Below, piece after piece: positions 10,516-19,559 of a DNA stretch of 64,000 bases. The position numbers were made by a program, and so were the translations under genes. The stretch is from Pyropia yezoensis (lineage: Eukaryota > Rhodophyta > Bangiophyceae > Bangiales > Bangiaceae). The notes beneath the pieces were generated by a model. The model saw only the letters and a program-made list of their open reading frames with translations. It did not search any database and had not been told where the DNA came from. Positions within the stretch are counted from its first letter, which is position 1; every line of letters starts with the position of its first letter. The stretch is taken from contig CM020620.1 of NCBI GenBank assembly GCA_009829735.1, positions 7,084,545 to 7,148,544 on the forward strand, read 5' to 3'.

Positions 10516-11272
10516 CAGTTGGTACCCAATATTATTTGCCCACCCCAACCGTCAGATCCTGAGATTTATATTGACTCGATGCGACCGTCCGTTTCCAGTG
10601 CAAGAAACGCACTAATACTTGGTGCTAGACCCGTTCGCTTCCACCACCCCCCGCACACGGCGGCACATGCTCTCGGTCAGGTGCTTGAAATAGGCGCTCG
10701 GTATCGACGCCCACTCTTCCTGCAGGGCAGTGAACAGCTCGTCCTTCGTCTTGGGGAGGGGGGGCCCGACTGCGGTGCTGGTTCGTCCCTGGTTGACCTT
10801 TTCGGCGATTTCCGCCGTTGAGGCGAAAGGGTTGCCGTCCACCACCCGGCGGAGCCCGCGCAGCTCTCGAGGGCTAAGGAGCTTCGGCCGACCTCGGTTG
10901 TCCTGGCGCGCAGTGGCCGCCGCCCGCCGCGCGTTGGCTGCGTGGTAGCTGACCACCGTCTTGGGGATGCCGAGCGCGGTGGCGATGGCCCCATTGGACT
11001 TCTTGTTCGTGACCATGGTCTTGATGGCGCCGACTTCCTGTGGGCACAGGGGGGTCCTGCCCTTGCCCCCCATGGTGCTGCTTTTTTTTTTTCTTCGCTG
11101 GGAGAGAAGCTATGGGCGCTTCTTCATAGCACCATGCCCCGCAACGCTGCGCCCAAGTGACTGCAATGCGCCAGAGCGGCACCACTGAGGCCGGTTTTTG
11201 GATCTTGTCCGTGGTCGATTTGGTGTAAAAAGTGATCCGCCAGGGTGGGCAAATAACATTGGGTACCAACTG
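10516..11272 (-). mobile_element. Tc1/mariner transposon, internally deleted
   Basis: Terminal inverted repeats of about 30 bp: CAGTTGGTACCCAAT starts at 10516 and its complement ends at 11272; inside one mismatch both ends continue with TTATTTGCCCACCC. The element is flanked by TA at 10514-10515 and 11273-11274, the canonical Tc1/mariner target duplication. The total length of 757 bp, against about 1.3-2 kb for a full element, fits the shortened transposase frame inside. Confidence 0.92.
10612..11073 (-). pseudogene. Tc1-type transposase with the catalytic domain deleted in frame
   Basis: Uninterrupted 153-codon frame, ATG at 11073. Residues about 5-60 resemble the first helix-turn-helix of Tc1-type transposases (IATALGIPKTVVSYH), and about 60-95 the second (GRPKLLSPRELRGLRR, STAEIAEKV), so the bipartite DNA-binding region is kept. 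From about residue 100 it jumps to the C-terminal tail, where EEWASIP, a Met-Cys-Arg-Arg segment and the terminal G-S-S-T-K-Y match the usual Tc1 ending. The whole DDE/D catalytic core of roughly 200 residues is missing, yet the frame stays open across the join. It cannot catalyse transposition; it could in principle still bind TIRs. Confidence 0.85.
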
Positions 11273-12301
11273 TACATAAATACATCTCATTCCATCGAGT
11301 TTGAAAATAAACTGACCATGACTGCGTCGCTGAGCACCGTCGTCTCTTCCCCATTCCCCGTCCGTAGCTGCTGTTGTTCCGGCACGTACAGTCACGCTTT
11401 CCAGCTGCTGCCCCGTGGGGCAACGGCGTTAGGCTTGTGCTGCACGCCCCTTTTTCAGGGGCGTGCAGGCGTGACACGCCCTAAACACGCCTTAAGCACG
11501 CCCTCAAAAGATCATCCCGCCCTGCACGCGCCAAGAAATTAACACAACTTTACCAGACGAGTGCAAATTATGAAGAAGCTCTGCCACCATGGACGGCTGC
11601 TTCAGGTGGTTGCTTGGGTCGCGCCGGACTCTTTTTTTCAGAATCGGGCACACTCGCTGCAGTCACTCGTGGCGGCGCCCGTGGAGCACACATGCCTGCT
11701 CTGGCCCCCACTGCGCCAGGAAAGCGAGAAAGCAGACAGCCACGTCCGGCGCGCCCGCCTCGAAGGTCTCACGACAAGCACGGCATGTGCGTGAGCTGGG
11801 TGCAGGCAATCCCAGACTGGATGCTCGTAACGCTGCTCTCGCCCGGTATACAGAACTGGATGGCCTCTGTGGCGGGGCTCTTGACAACCATTCAATTAGG
11901 GCTTCATTGCGCGATGCGAAGTCTGAGAACTTATGCAAGTCTATCGAAAGTACGATCCCGCCCTAGTGCACGCCCCGAATCTCGGGCGTGCAGGCGTGAC
12001 ACGCCCTAAAACACGCCTAATCCCGCCCGGGTCGTGCACATCTTAGAGCATGTCTATCGGTGGAACCCAAAACCCATACTATTATGGGTTATAGCTCAGA
12101 TCATGTCTATCGGTGCACCTATAACCCATAAAAAATAGCTCTGAGCTATTTGCGGGGCCAAATCCGGGCTCGGATAGCGCAGAGGATAGCTCAGAGCTAT
12201 CCTCTGAGCTACTATAGCCAAGCCAATCAGATGGTTCCATCCCAGGAATGAGCGGCGGTGGCACAATTTCTGTTCAGAAGTAAAGAAGAAGTGGCACAAA
12301 T

Positions 12302-13489
12302 ATGGTCAGAGTGACACTCGCAACTGCAAAGCCCGCCTGTCCCTCCGTCCAACCCATGGCACTACCCGCCGTCTTCGTTGGAGCTGCGACTCTCGAGTGG
12401 CCGCCCCCCCTTCGCATGTCAGCGAGGACCATGGCATCGTCGGCGGACAGCCCGAGTTCCCCCGCCGTGACTGATCCCAATCCTGTGCCTGTCTCTCCCC
12501 GTTCTCGTTCATCTGGTCCGCCGGATTCAACGGTGTCGCCTGCAGCGAGCGCCACCACTGCGCGAGGCCCCAACATTTCCCCCGAGGAGGACCTGGCTTT
12601 GGCGCGGTCGTGGATCAACGTGTCGGAGTATATTGTCGACATGGACAGGGACTGCTTTTGGGAAAAAGTGGCGGACGTGTTTGTCAAGCAGCCGGAGGTC
12701 TCGGAGCAGCGGACACCCGGGAGCCTGCGGTCGCGGTTTTCGACTTTGCAGAAGCAATCCCAGAAGTACAATGCTGCGGAAGCCAAGTATCGTAGCGCCA
12801 TCCCGTCCGGTGAGTCAGAGGCGGAAACGGTCAAGAACATTATGACGTACTACCGAGTCTCCAACAAAGTTTTGAACAAGAAGAAAGAACGTGTACCCGC
12901 CCCCATGTTCAAGAGTGTCGCTGCGGCGCACCTTCTCGCCACGTGTCCCAAGTTTTCTTCCAAGGTTCTGGCGTCTTCTACCGGCGGCAGGGCGGAACCT
13001 GGAGCGCCGTCAGCGGAGCGGCGCGAGTCAGTGGCTGGACCGTCAGAGGCTGGGACGACACCTGACACCACCAGTCCGCCTCGGGTCGCACCAGGAACAG
13101 CTGAGCCACCAGCTGTGGAACCAGCCATCCCGGCTGTCAAGCCGAGCGCGGCTCGCCCTCGGGGCGTCAAACGCACGAAGGCCTCTTTGGTGGACCCCAA
13201 CCCCGCTGGTGCCGCCGTCGAGCGCTTGGCTACTTCCGTGACGAGCATGAAAGAGGCAATGGTCTCTTCCAACCGGCGGAAGGTGGACTTGGCGGGGTTG
13301 GCGCTAGAGGCGAAGCTGGTGGACATGCTGGACGAGGGAGCCGAGAAGCAGACGATGGTGAGGGATTTACTGCGTAGGACCAGGCAGGCCAGCACAGCAA
13401 CTGACAGCGCAACCGCGTCCGCGCAGCAGCGCACACCGACCGAGGTCCCTCGTGAAGTGGACGACAATGATGAGGAAGAGGAGGGTTAG
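12302..13489 (+). CDS. Harbinger ORF1-type Myb/SANT-like DNA-binding protein
   Basis: 395-codon intact frame; ATGs at 12302, 12416 and 12431 are all in frame, and the start at 12431 (MASSADSPSS) is plausible because the first 40 residues look unlike the rest. A Ser/Pro-rich leader is followed at about residues 90-170 by a trihelix Myb/SANT-like domain: EEDLALARSWINVSEY, then FWEKVADVF, RTPGSLRSRFSTLQK and ETVKNIMTYYR. This layout is the one seen in PIF/Harbinger accessory proteins. After a long Pro/Ala/Ser linker comes a helical segment (about 305-365) and an acidic end (DDNDEEEEG). In these elements the Myb-like protein helps recruit the transposase to the ends and to the nucleus. It is the only intact gene of the element. 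Confidence 0.8.
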   Translation: MVRVTLATAKPACPSVQPMALPAVFVGAATLEWPPPLRMSARTMASSADSPSSPAVTDPNPVPVSPRSRSSGPPDSTVSPAASATTARGPNISPEEDLALARSWINVSEYIVDMDRDCFWEKVADVFVKQPEVSEQRTPGSLRSRFSTLQKQSQKYNAAEAKYRSAIPSGESEAETVKNIMTYYRVSNKVLNKKKERVPAPMFKSVAAAHLLATCPKFSSKVLASSTGGRAEPGAPSAERRESVAGPSEAGTTPDTTSPPRVAPGTAEPPAVEPAIPAVKPSAARPRGVKRTKASLVDPNPAGAAVERLATSVTSMKEAMVSSNRRKVDLAGLALEAKLVDMLDEGAEKQTMVRDLLRRTRQASTATDSATASAQQRTPTEVPREVDDNDEEEEG

Positions 13490-14383
13490 CGGGAACTTGT
13501 GCTTGCCTTTGTTTGTCTCATGTCAGCGACAGTTATCTGTTGCAATGACTTGCTTTCCAGTCGTTTTCAATAATCTCCATTTTTTGTCTTTTTGGGCCAC
13601 GTGTACCACAGTCCTTCGAACTTTTCTTGTGTTTCTGGGGCTTCAAACATGGCATTGTGCGGAGAACCGTGAAGCGCACCCCGCTGTCAGACGTTCCGCG
13701 CCCCCCACCTGCCCTTCCAAAATCCTCAATGAGATCCGGCCGCCTGGCTCCAACCCCCCCCCCCCCCCCGCGTGGTCCCCCCTGCCCGCCCCCCCCATGC
13801 GAATGGTGGCTTTTTCGTGACCACCGCCACAGCGGCAACACGGCACAGACCCTACCTACGCGGCCGCAACTACTCGCTCGTCCAGTCTCAGCCTCCTCAG
13901 CAACGGCGCCGGCGCCGCAGACGCCACCGCACCCCCTCGCTCTACCAGCAAGCGTCCCCCTTCCGAGATTCGGCCGCCCCTCTCGAAGAACCTTCCCCCC
14001 CCCCTCCGTACCCGAATGGTGGCTTTTTGGCGGCCACCGCCGCAACGACAACAGCGGCACAGAGCCTACCTACGCCGTCGCCTCCATTGACTGGTCCCGT
14101 TCCGCTCATCCTGACCCGCCCTTATCAGCAATGGTGCCGACGCATCCGACGCCACCGCATCCCGTCGCTCCCCCCACCCCCCCCCTGCCAGGCATCCCCC
14201 CCTAGATACGCGCACCCCCGGGAAGTGAGCTGTTTTCTCTGCCCTGGCGACAAACGGCGACGCCGCCGCCGTCACCGCCTCGGCTGCCGCGGCCGACACG
14301 ATCCCTGGTCCCGTCGACGGGGGCCGTTGTGCGCACGAGAATTGCTGATATTCACAGAATTTTGGATTGTTTTGGATTTGGGC

Positions 14384-14644
14384 CTAATGTGCATTTTGTG
14401 GGGTACTTCCGGACCCGGAATTCATGAGAGGCTTAGACCGTGCATGGTGTGCGCGCTCGTGGCATTCAGTCAAAGCGCTCTTGCTCTGGCTTATGTTCGA
14501 AGCCGACCCTACCTGCCGCCCGCCCCACACTGCTGGTACTGGCTCGAGCGCAGCCCCGCCGGCCGTTGCAGCAGCTAAGCATACTTCGATAACAGCCTCC
14601 TCCTCGTCATCGTCGCTCAACAGGTGCGTAAATAGGTCGTCCAT
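14384..14644 (-). pseudogene. N-terminal stub of a Harbinger-type transposase
   Basis: ATG at 14644 opens MDDLFTHLLSDDDEEEAV, an acidic Leu-rich start common in PIF/Harbinger (DDE_Tnp_4) transposases, and the frame goes on for 86 residues to RSKPLMNSGSG before losing similarity and stopping. The catalytic region is absent; the DNA beyond is C-rich low-complexity sequence. It faces the Myb-like ORF, a common gene arrangement in the superfamily. Assignment rests on composition and context, not a domain hit. Confidence 0.5.
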
Positions 14645-15749
14645 TGGAAAAAAAACGGGGGGGGGGCGGGGGTAGGGAAGGTCGGAGGGTGAGACGGGTC
14701 ACGCAATGACAGGCAGGCAGGGATGTCGGCAGCGATTCACGAGCGTGTGCGTTGTCTCGCCACTCTTCAAACCCTTCAGACTTCGCAAATTAAATAGAAT
14801 TCCACATCAAGTGGCTCTCATTTCGACATGCAAGTCTGCTGAAGACGCCAGGATGGCTCAGGACCGATAGACATGCTCGGAGCTATCGCTATAAAAAGTA
14901 GCTGAATGGGTATGGGTTTTAGCTCCACCGATAGACATGCTCTTAGTGCATGCCGTGGGCGTGCAGCACAAGCCTAAACGGCGTATGGTACGTTGCACAA
15001 AAAAGATACATGGAGGTTTTTCTCGGCTCGGGCCCGGGCTCCACACCGGCCGTGGCGGGGTCCACGGGCGCCATGCTGACAGAAGGATCACAGAGCCCCA
15101 TACGAACTCATGAGGTCCTTGGGTCCCCGGGACGGCGTACCGCTTTCAGGGACACCCTGGGTGGACCGGCTGCTGTCGACCCTGAAATGGGGGCATCCTT
15201 TTCGCATTGATTTGCCCGGCTCGGGGGTCGGTCCTGGCCTACGTGCTAACTGAGGCTTGGCAGAGGGGTAGTCGATTTTAGAGAGGAGCCATGGGACGGC
15301 TGGAGGCCATTGTTTTGAGGACTTTTTTCCGTGTGCGGGTCACCGTTTTTGAGGTCGCCGTTCTTGGGGTAAATGTTCCATGTCATGGGGTCGCCTGATT
15401 GGTCCACGAAGAAGCCTGGTCCTCATGTGTCCAGTGCCCGTTGTGGCATCTTGGGCAGGTGCCCCTTATGCTCCTGATGAAGCGGGCCTCTCCCCCCCCT
15501 TCCCCTCGTGGACTCCTCTCCTGGACCAGGCACATCAGGGAGGCAACCCCCCCCAGCCCGCTTCCCTCTGGCGGTTCCACCTTTGGCAGGTGGAGTGCAG
15601 TGCGGGGGGGCATGCCCAGGTGGAGTGGGTTCTCGACAGGCGCGGACAGTGCACGGGCCCAGGAGGCAAGGGGGAAAGCGTCTCACATGTGCGTGGCGTG
15701 GGGGGGGGTCATGCCTCGAGAAGAGGTGAAAGTGCACGACATCGCATCA

Positions 15750-15780
15750 AGGCACTTCGTGCTTTGAGCACGAAGTGCCT
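15750..15780. repeat. perfect 13 bp hairpin in R1 copy 2
   Basis: AGGCACTTCGTGC (15750-15762), loop TTTGA, then the complementary arm (15768-15780). Same stem as 41-71. Confidence 0.85.
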
Positions 15781-16789
15781 CGATGCTGTTTGGCCTATCG
15801 GGCAGACCATCCCATGCCCCCCCCCAAAATGGGGCCCGCACGACGCCCTGCACCATCCCGACACCACCTTCCTCCCTGTCCTGCTGCACCAGAATTTACC
15901 CGCCCCGTCCCTCATATCCCTTCTGCCCAGTGGAGCCACCGCGCCTGCCCCCCTGCGCCCGCAATGGAAAGAAAAGCGCCTGCGCTGACGCGGGCGCCGG
16001 CGCCGGCGGCTAGCACCAATGCCACTGTTGTCGCCGCCACCCGCTCCACTCCAATTCAAACAATGACTTTACCCTGCCCGTTTCTCCTTACGCCTACGGA
16101 CCCTCCCCCCGCCCCCGCATCCAGCTATCGAACCGCCCGCCATCGCCGCAGCCGCCCTCGCCCAAACAAAACACCGCCGCCATGCGTCACTAGAATGCCC
16201 CCAACGCAGAAAACCATCAACGTCCCCAGCCCGCCCCCTCCAAAAATGGGCAGCTACCAGCCCTTGGAGCCCTCCCCCTCCACCCCCTGGCGCTGCTACC
16301 GCCACCACACCCCCCAGCGAAAAAAACCGACCCCGCCGTTCCCAGCGACCTGCCCGACCCCCTCACAAAGCGTCCCCGCCGTCCCCCCACCCTCCCCCTG
16401 CGAACCGTCCCCGCGGCCGCCTGCCGCCCTGCTCTCCCTCTCCCACAACGGCGGCGGCACCACCGCCGCCCAAAAAAACGTGGCCACATCTTCCTGTGGC
16501 CTGCCTCACCCCCACCAAAAAGTCTACACGGCCGTCTGCCCGCCGCCCCCCCCCCCCCCCCCCAAAACACCGTCCCCGCCGCCGGCCCTCCCCCCCCCCC
16601 CCTAAACACGCCGTCGTCGCTGCTGTCGTCCATTCCGCCGCCGCCGCTGACGTCGCCGCCGCCGTCCCCCCGCTCCCCCCCAAAAAACTCGTCATCGCCG
16701 CCGCCACCGCCGCCGCGGCCATCGCCGTCGCCGCCGCCGCCACTGCCGTCCCCCCCCTCCCCCCCCCAAACTCGCCGTCGTCGCCGCTG

Positions 16790-16886
16790 CTGCCGACGTG
16801 GCCACCGCCGCCGACGTTGCCGCTGCTGCCGACGTTGCCGCCGCCGCCGACGTTGCCGCCGCCGCCGACGTTGCCGCCGCCGCCGA

Positions 16887-16917
<31 letters not shown>

Positions 16918-16920
16918 GTG
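16790..16920. repeat. 15 bp minisatellite grading into GCC triplets
   Basis: About six to seven near-identical copies of the 15-mer GTTGCCGCCGCCGAC, grading at the right end into uninterrupted CCG/GCC triplets. It lies within R1 copy 2 and is not part of a convincing gene. Confidence 0.85.
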
Positions 16921-17232
16921 ACTGCTGCTGCCGCCGCCGTCGTCGCCATCGTCGTCGTCGTCGTCACCGTCGTCACCGTCGTCGTCGCTGTGCAGCACCG
17001 GCCCGACCCCCCGTGTCGTGGCCTACCCCACCGCGTGTGCCCCCATCCCGCTGTCCCTCTTGATGAGCACGCTGGCAGGGTTTCCCGAAAGGGACCCACC
17101 ACCGCTCATGTGGGGCCCATTACACCGGGGCATACCGTCAAGGCACCTGATTGGCTCAGGCCTGTGGCCCAAAGGTTCTCGGAGGAATGAGAAAAGAGCG
17201 CTCCGTGTATCTTTTTTCTGCAACCTACCATA

Positions 17233-17653
17233 TATCTCATTTCGTGCTTTTTCCTAAAGGGCGGTGAAAATACGAAAGTTGTCTCACGTCCGGTCTCAAC
17301 CAGCTTACAGTTGATGTCATGGGGTGCCACGCATGCTCGTCTTCTTGACGACTGCTTGCAAGCTTCGAAGCGACTACTGGCCTTGCTTGCGGGTCATCGC
17401 CCGCCTTGCGCGAAAACGCTGCTGCTGGGACCGTACCAATCGCCAGAAGCCGCTGGCTGCACGGCAGCTGGGCGGCTTCCGGCTTCTTCTCTCCCGCGTC
17501 CATTGGCTCCCCGCTGTGCGCAACCATCTCCATTCCCCACTGTTGCTACCCACCCTTACATATGCCCCACCCGTCGCTTCTTGTACCCTCCCCCGCTGCT
17601 TTGTCCGCCCTGCCATATCCGTCCGCCCCCTTTTTTTTCTCCCGCCCACCACC
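17233..17653. other. upstream region of the phosphodiesterase gene
   Basis: About 420 bp between the R1 end and the ATG at 17654. The in-frame extension from 17324 has poor protein character and is taken as 5' untranslated region. Immediately before the start lies a pyrimidine-rich stretch (about 17560-17645) of mostly C and T, ending in CCACCACCATG, a favourable start context. Confidence 0.55.
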
Positions 17654-19120
17654 ATGCACAAGACCGTCGTCATCAACGTGGTGGGCCTGACCGCTGACCT
17701 CGTCGGCGTCCACACTCCCCGTTTTTCTGCGTGGCTAGCCGGTGGGAGCGCTGCCCCCCCGGCAACCGATGGCACCCCGCCCCCGCCCCCCGTCGGCGGG
17801 CCCGAGGCCCGCCGGGCGTTTATCCGCCCCGTCCTCCCCGCGGTCACCTGCTCCGCCCAGTCCACCTACCTGACGGGCAAGCTCCCTTCTGAGCACGGCA
17901 TTGTCGGCAATGGGTGGTACTTTCGGGACGATGCTGAGGTGCGCTTTTGGCGCCAGTCCAACGCGCTGGTGCAGGCGCCCAAGGTGTGGGACGCGGCGCG
18001 GGCGGCGGACCCGTCCTTTACGGTTGCCAACCTCTTTTGGTGGTACGCCATGTACTCGTCGGCCGACATTAGCGTCACCCCCCGGCCGTGCTACCCCGCC
18101 GACGGCCGCAAGCTGCCCGACATCCACACCAAGCCCGCGGACCTGCGGGACAGCCTGCAGGCCTCGCTGGGGCAGTTTCCCCTCTTCTCCTTTTGGGGGC
18201 CCGCCACCAACATCTCGGCCAGCCGGTGGATTGCCGACGCGGCGCTGGCGGTGGACGCCGCGTCCGACCCGACGCTGACGCTCATCTACCTGCCCCACTT
18301 GGACTATGTGCTGCAACGGGAAGGTCCCGGTGTAGAGACGGCCGCGTCTGACCTGGCCGAGATTGACACCGTCCTCGCCGACCTCATCGCCCACTACGAG
18401 GCCGCCGGCGCGCGGGTGGTGGTGCTCAGCGAGTATGGCATCACCGCCGTCGACACGCCCGTGCACATCAACCGGGCGCTGCGGGCGGCGGGCCTTCTGG
18501 CGGTCCGGGTGGAGGACGGGCGGGAGCTGCTTGACGCGGGCGCGTCGGCGGCGTTTGCCGTGGCGGACCACCAGGTGGCGCACATCTACCTCAACGACCG
18601 GGACCCCGCGGTGGCGGAGCGGGTGCGGTCGCTGGTCGCCGCCCTGCCGGGCGTGGACCGGGTGCTCGACGCGGGCGGCAAGGCCGCCGAGGGGCTGGAC
18701 CACCCCCGCGCGGGGGACCTTGTGGCCGTCGCCACCCCGGCCGCCTGGTTCACCTACTACTACTGGCCCGCCGGCGCGGACGAGGTGGCCCCCGACTTTG
18801 CCCGCACCGTCGACATCCACCGTAAGCCCGGCTACGACCCGGTGGAGCTGTTCCTAGACCCGGACCTGACGTTTGCCAAGGGCCGCGTCGCGTGGCGGCT
18901 CGCCCAAAAGGTTCTTGGCATGCGCTACCTAATGGACGTCATCCCCCTCGACGCGGGGCTGGTCAAGGGCAGTCACGGCGCCACGGGGGGGGCGCCGTCG
19001 TCGGGGGCGGTGCTGTACACCAAGACCGGTGGGGTGCTGGACGGCAAGGTTGGTGCCGATGGGAGCGTCGACGCCACCGCCGTGTACGAAATCATCCTCG
19101 AGACGCTGCAGCGCAAGTGA
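17654..19120 (+). CDS. type I phosphodiesterase / nucleotide pyrophosphatase family protein, EboF-like
   Basis: 488 aa, intronless, start ATG at 17654 (MHKTVVINVVGLTADL) chosen because family similarity begins there. It is an alkaline-phosphatase-superfamily hydrolase. Thr65 in VTCSAQSTYLTG is the expected nucleophile; metal-ligand motifs are LPHLDYVLQ, SEYGI, VADHQVAHIY and a C-terminal KGSHG. PSEHGIVGNGWYFRD, FWRQSNALVQAPKVWD and FTYYYW are the blocks I associate with the subgroup in bacterial ebo clusters (eboF). There is no signal peptide, so it is probably cytosolic or organellar without a classical signal. Codon use is strongly GC-rich like the host genes, so any bacterial acquisition is old. 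No other ebo gene lies in the window. The substrate is unknown; the subgroup is linked to secondary metabolite processing in bacteria. A Pro-rich insert at about residues 33-45 is host-like. Confidence 0.88.
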   Translation: MHKTVVINVVGLTADLVGVHTPRFSAWLAGGSAAPPATDGTPPPPPVGGPEARRAFIRPVLPAVTCSAQSTYLTGKLPSEHGIVGNGWYFRDDAEVRFWRQSNALVQAPKVWDAARAADPSFTVANLFWWYAMYSSADISVTPRPCYPADGRKLPDIHTKPADLRDSLQASLGQFPLFSFWGPATNISASRWIADAALAVDAASDPTLTLIYLPHLDYVLQREGPGVETAASDLAEIDTVLADLIAHYEAAGARVVVLSEYGITAVDTPVHINRALRAAGLLAVRVEDGRELLDAGASAAFAVADHQVAHIYLNDRDPAVAERVRSLVAALPGVDRVLDAGGKAAEGLDHPRAGDLVAVATPAAWFTYYYWPAGADEVAPDFARTVDIHRKPGYDPVELFLDPDLTFAKGRVAWRLAQKVLGMRYLMDVIPLDAGLVKGSHGATGGAPSSGAVLYTKTGGVLDGKVGADGSVDATAVYEIILETLQRK

Positions 19121-19559
19121 CTGGCCGTTCGCGTGGGGGGAGGGGGCGGGGGGGGGAGCCAACCCTTTAGAACGCAAGAGGGGTGTGTGTCGGGCGTCGG
19201 TGGGAGTCCGAGTAGGTAGTGTCTTTGCAAACGGAGCGGCACGGGCGTGCGGCCGCCGGCCGCCCCTGCCCGTGGTGCAGCCTGCCGTCCCAGCAGAGGC
19301 GGCATGACCCCGTCCGCCGCCGGTCGCCCGTTTTTAGGCGGTCCGCGGGGCAAAAGGGGGGGGAGGAGGTGGCGCGTGCCGCCCCCCCCCCCCCCCGCCC
19401 CCCCCCGCGCCCCTGGACCCTCGATGGTATACACGGCGGTGGCGGTGTCTTCTTTTTTCTTTTGTCGCATGGAGGCACAGCCCGCCCCCCCCCCCCCCCC
19501 CCCCCCGGCCCCTCCCTTCCCACCAAGACCATGCGTCCCGACCGCTGCGCCCACCCCCC
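19121..19559. other. intergenic between convergent genes, C-tract rich
   Basis: About 440 bp holding several C-runs (for example 19380-19396 and 19485-19506). It separates the 3' ends of the phosphodiesterase gene (plus) and the TPR gene (minus). No gene or clear terminator motif. Confidence 0.5.

Larger units (their letters stand above)
12046..14942 (+). mobile_element. PIF/Harbinger transposon, deletion derivative
   Basis: Both ends carry GAGCATGTCTATCGGTGGA (12046-12064, and inverted at 14924-14942), with imperfect similarity continuing to ACCCATAC. The element is flanked by TTA at 12043-12045 and 14943-14945. A 3 bp TTA/TAA duplication is typical of PIF/Harbinger, and the internal Myb/SANT-like ORF supports the class. 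The stretch 13490-14380 is C-rich low-complexity DNA where the transposase body would be expected. Subterminal sequence near 12095-12210 has repeated AGCTCAGAG/CTCTGAGCT palindromes. Confidence 0.9.
11430..14976. mobile_element. non-autonomous hAT-like element (647 bp) split by a nested Harbinger
   Basis: Perfect 20 bp terminal inverted repeats (TAGGCTTGTGCTGCACGCCC at 11430-11449 and its complement at 14957-14976) lie within a perfect 8 bp direct duplication, AACGGCGT, at 11422-11429 and 14977-14984. An 8 bp duplication with short TIRs is the hAT signature. Removing the Harbinger element and one TTA leaves 647 bp with no transposase. The interior holds two hairpin motifs built on GGGGCGTGCAG / CTGCACGCCCC and a repeated segment GCGTGACACGCCCTA (11467-11481 and about 11992-12006). 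Confidence 0.88.
14986..17230 (+). mobile_element. R1 repeat, copy 2, complete with inverted termini
   Basis: The left end TGGTACGTTGCAC (14986-14998), followed by AAAAAAGATACATGG, mirrors the right end, whose complement reads TGGTAGGTTGCAG then AAAAAAGATACACGG (17202-17230). TA lies on both outer sides (14984-14985 and 17231-17232). No transposase is present; the middle (about 15800-16930) is C-rich low-complexity and triplet repeat DNA whose long frames are composition artefacts. Copy 1 at 1-1035 shares the left half. A non-autonomous element is likely; TA flanks hint at Tc1/mariner-like mobilisation, but the duplication cannot be told apart from the palindromic termini. Confidence 0.7.

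Noticed and set aside
15775..16921. Pro/Ala/Val-rich long frames inside R1 copy 2
   Set aside because: Produced by C-tracts and triplet runs; not present in R1 copy 1 and with no domain.
17324..17653. N-terminal extension of the phosphodiesterase frame
   Set aside because: Family similarity starts at the ATG at 17654, which has a good context; the 110 extra residues show no transit or domain character.
18973..19559. Continuation of the large minus-strand frame under the phosphodiesterase gene
   Set aside because: The sensible TPR protein ends at 19560 in another frame; this tail is antisense to a well-supported gene.
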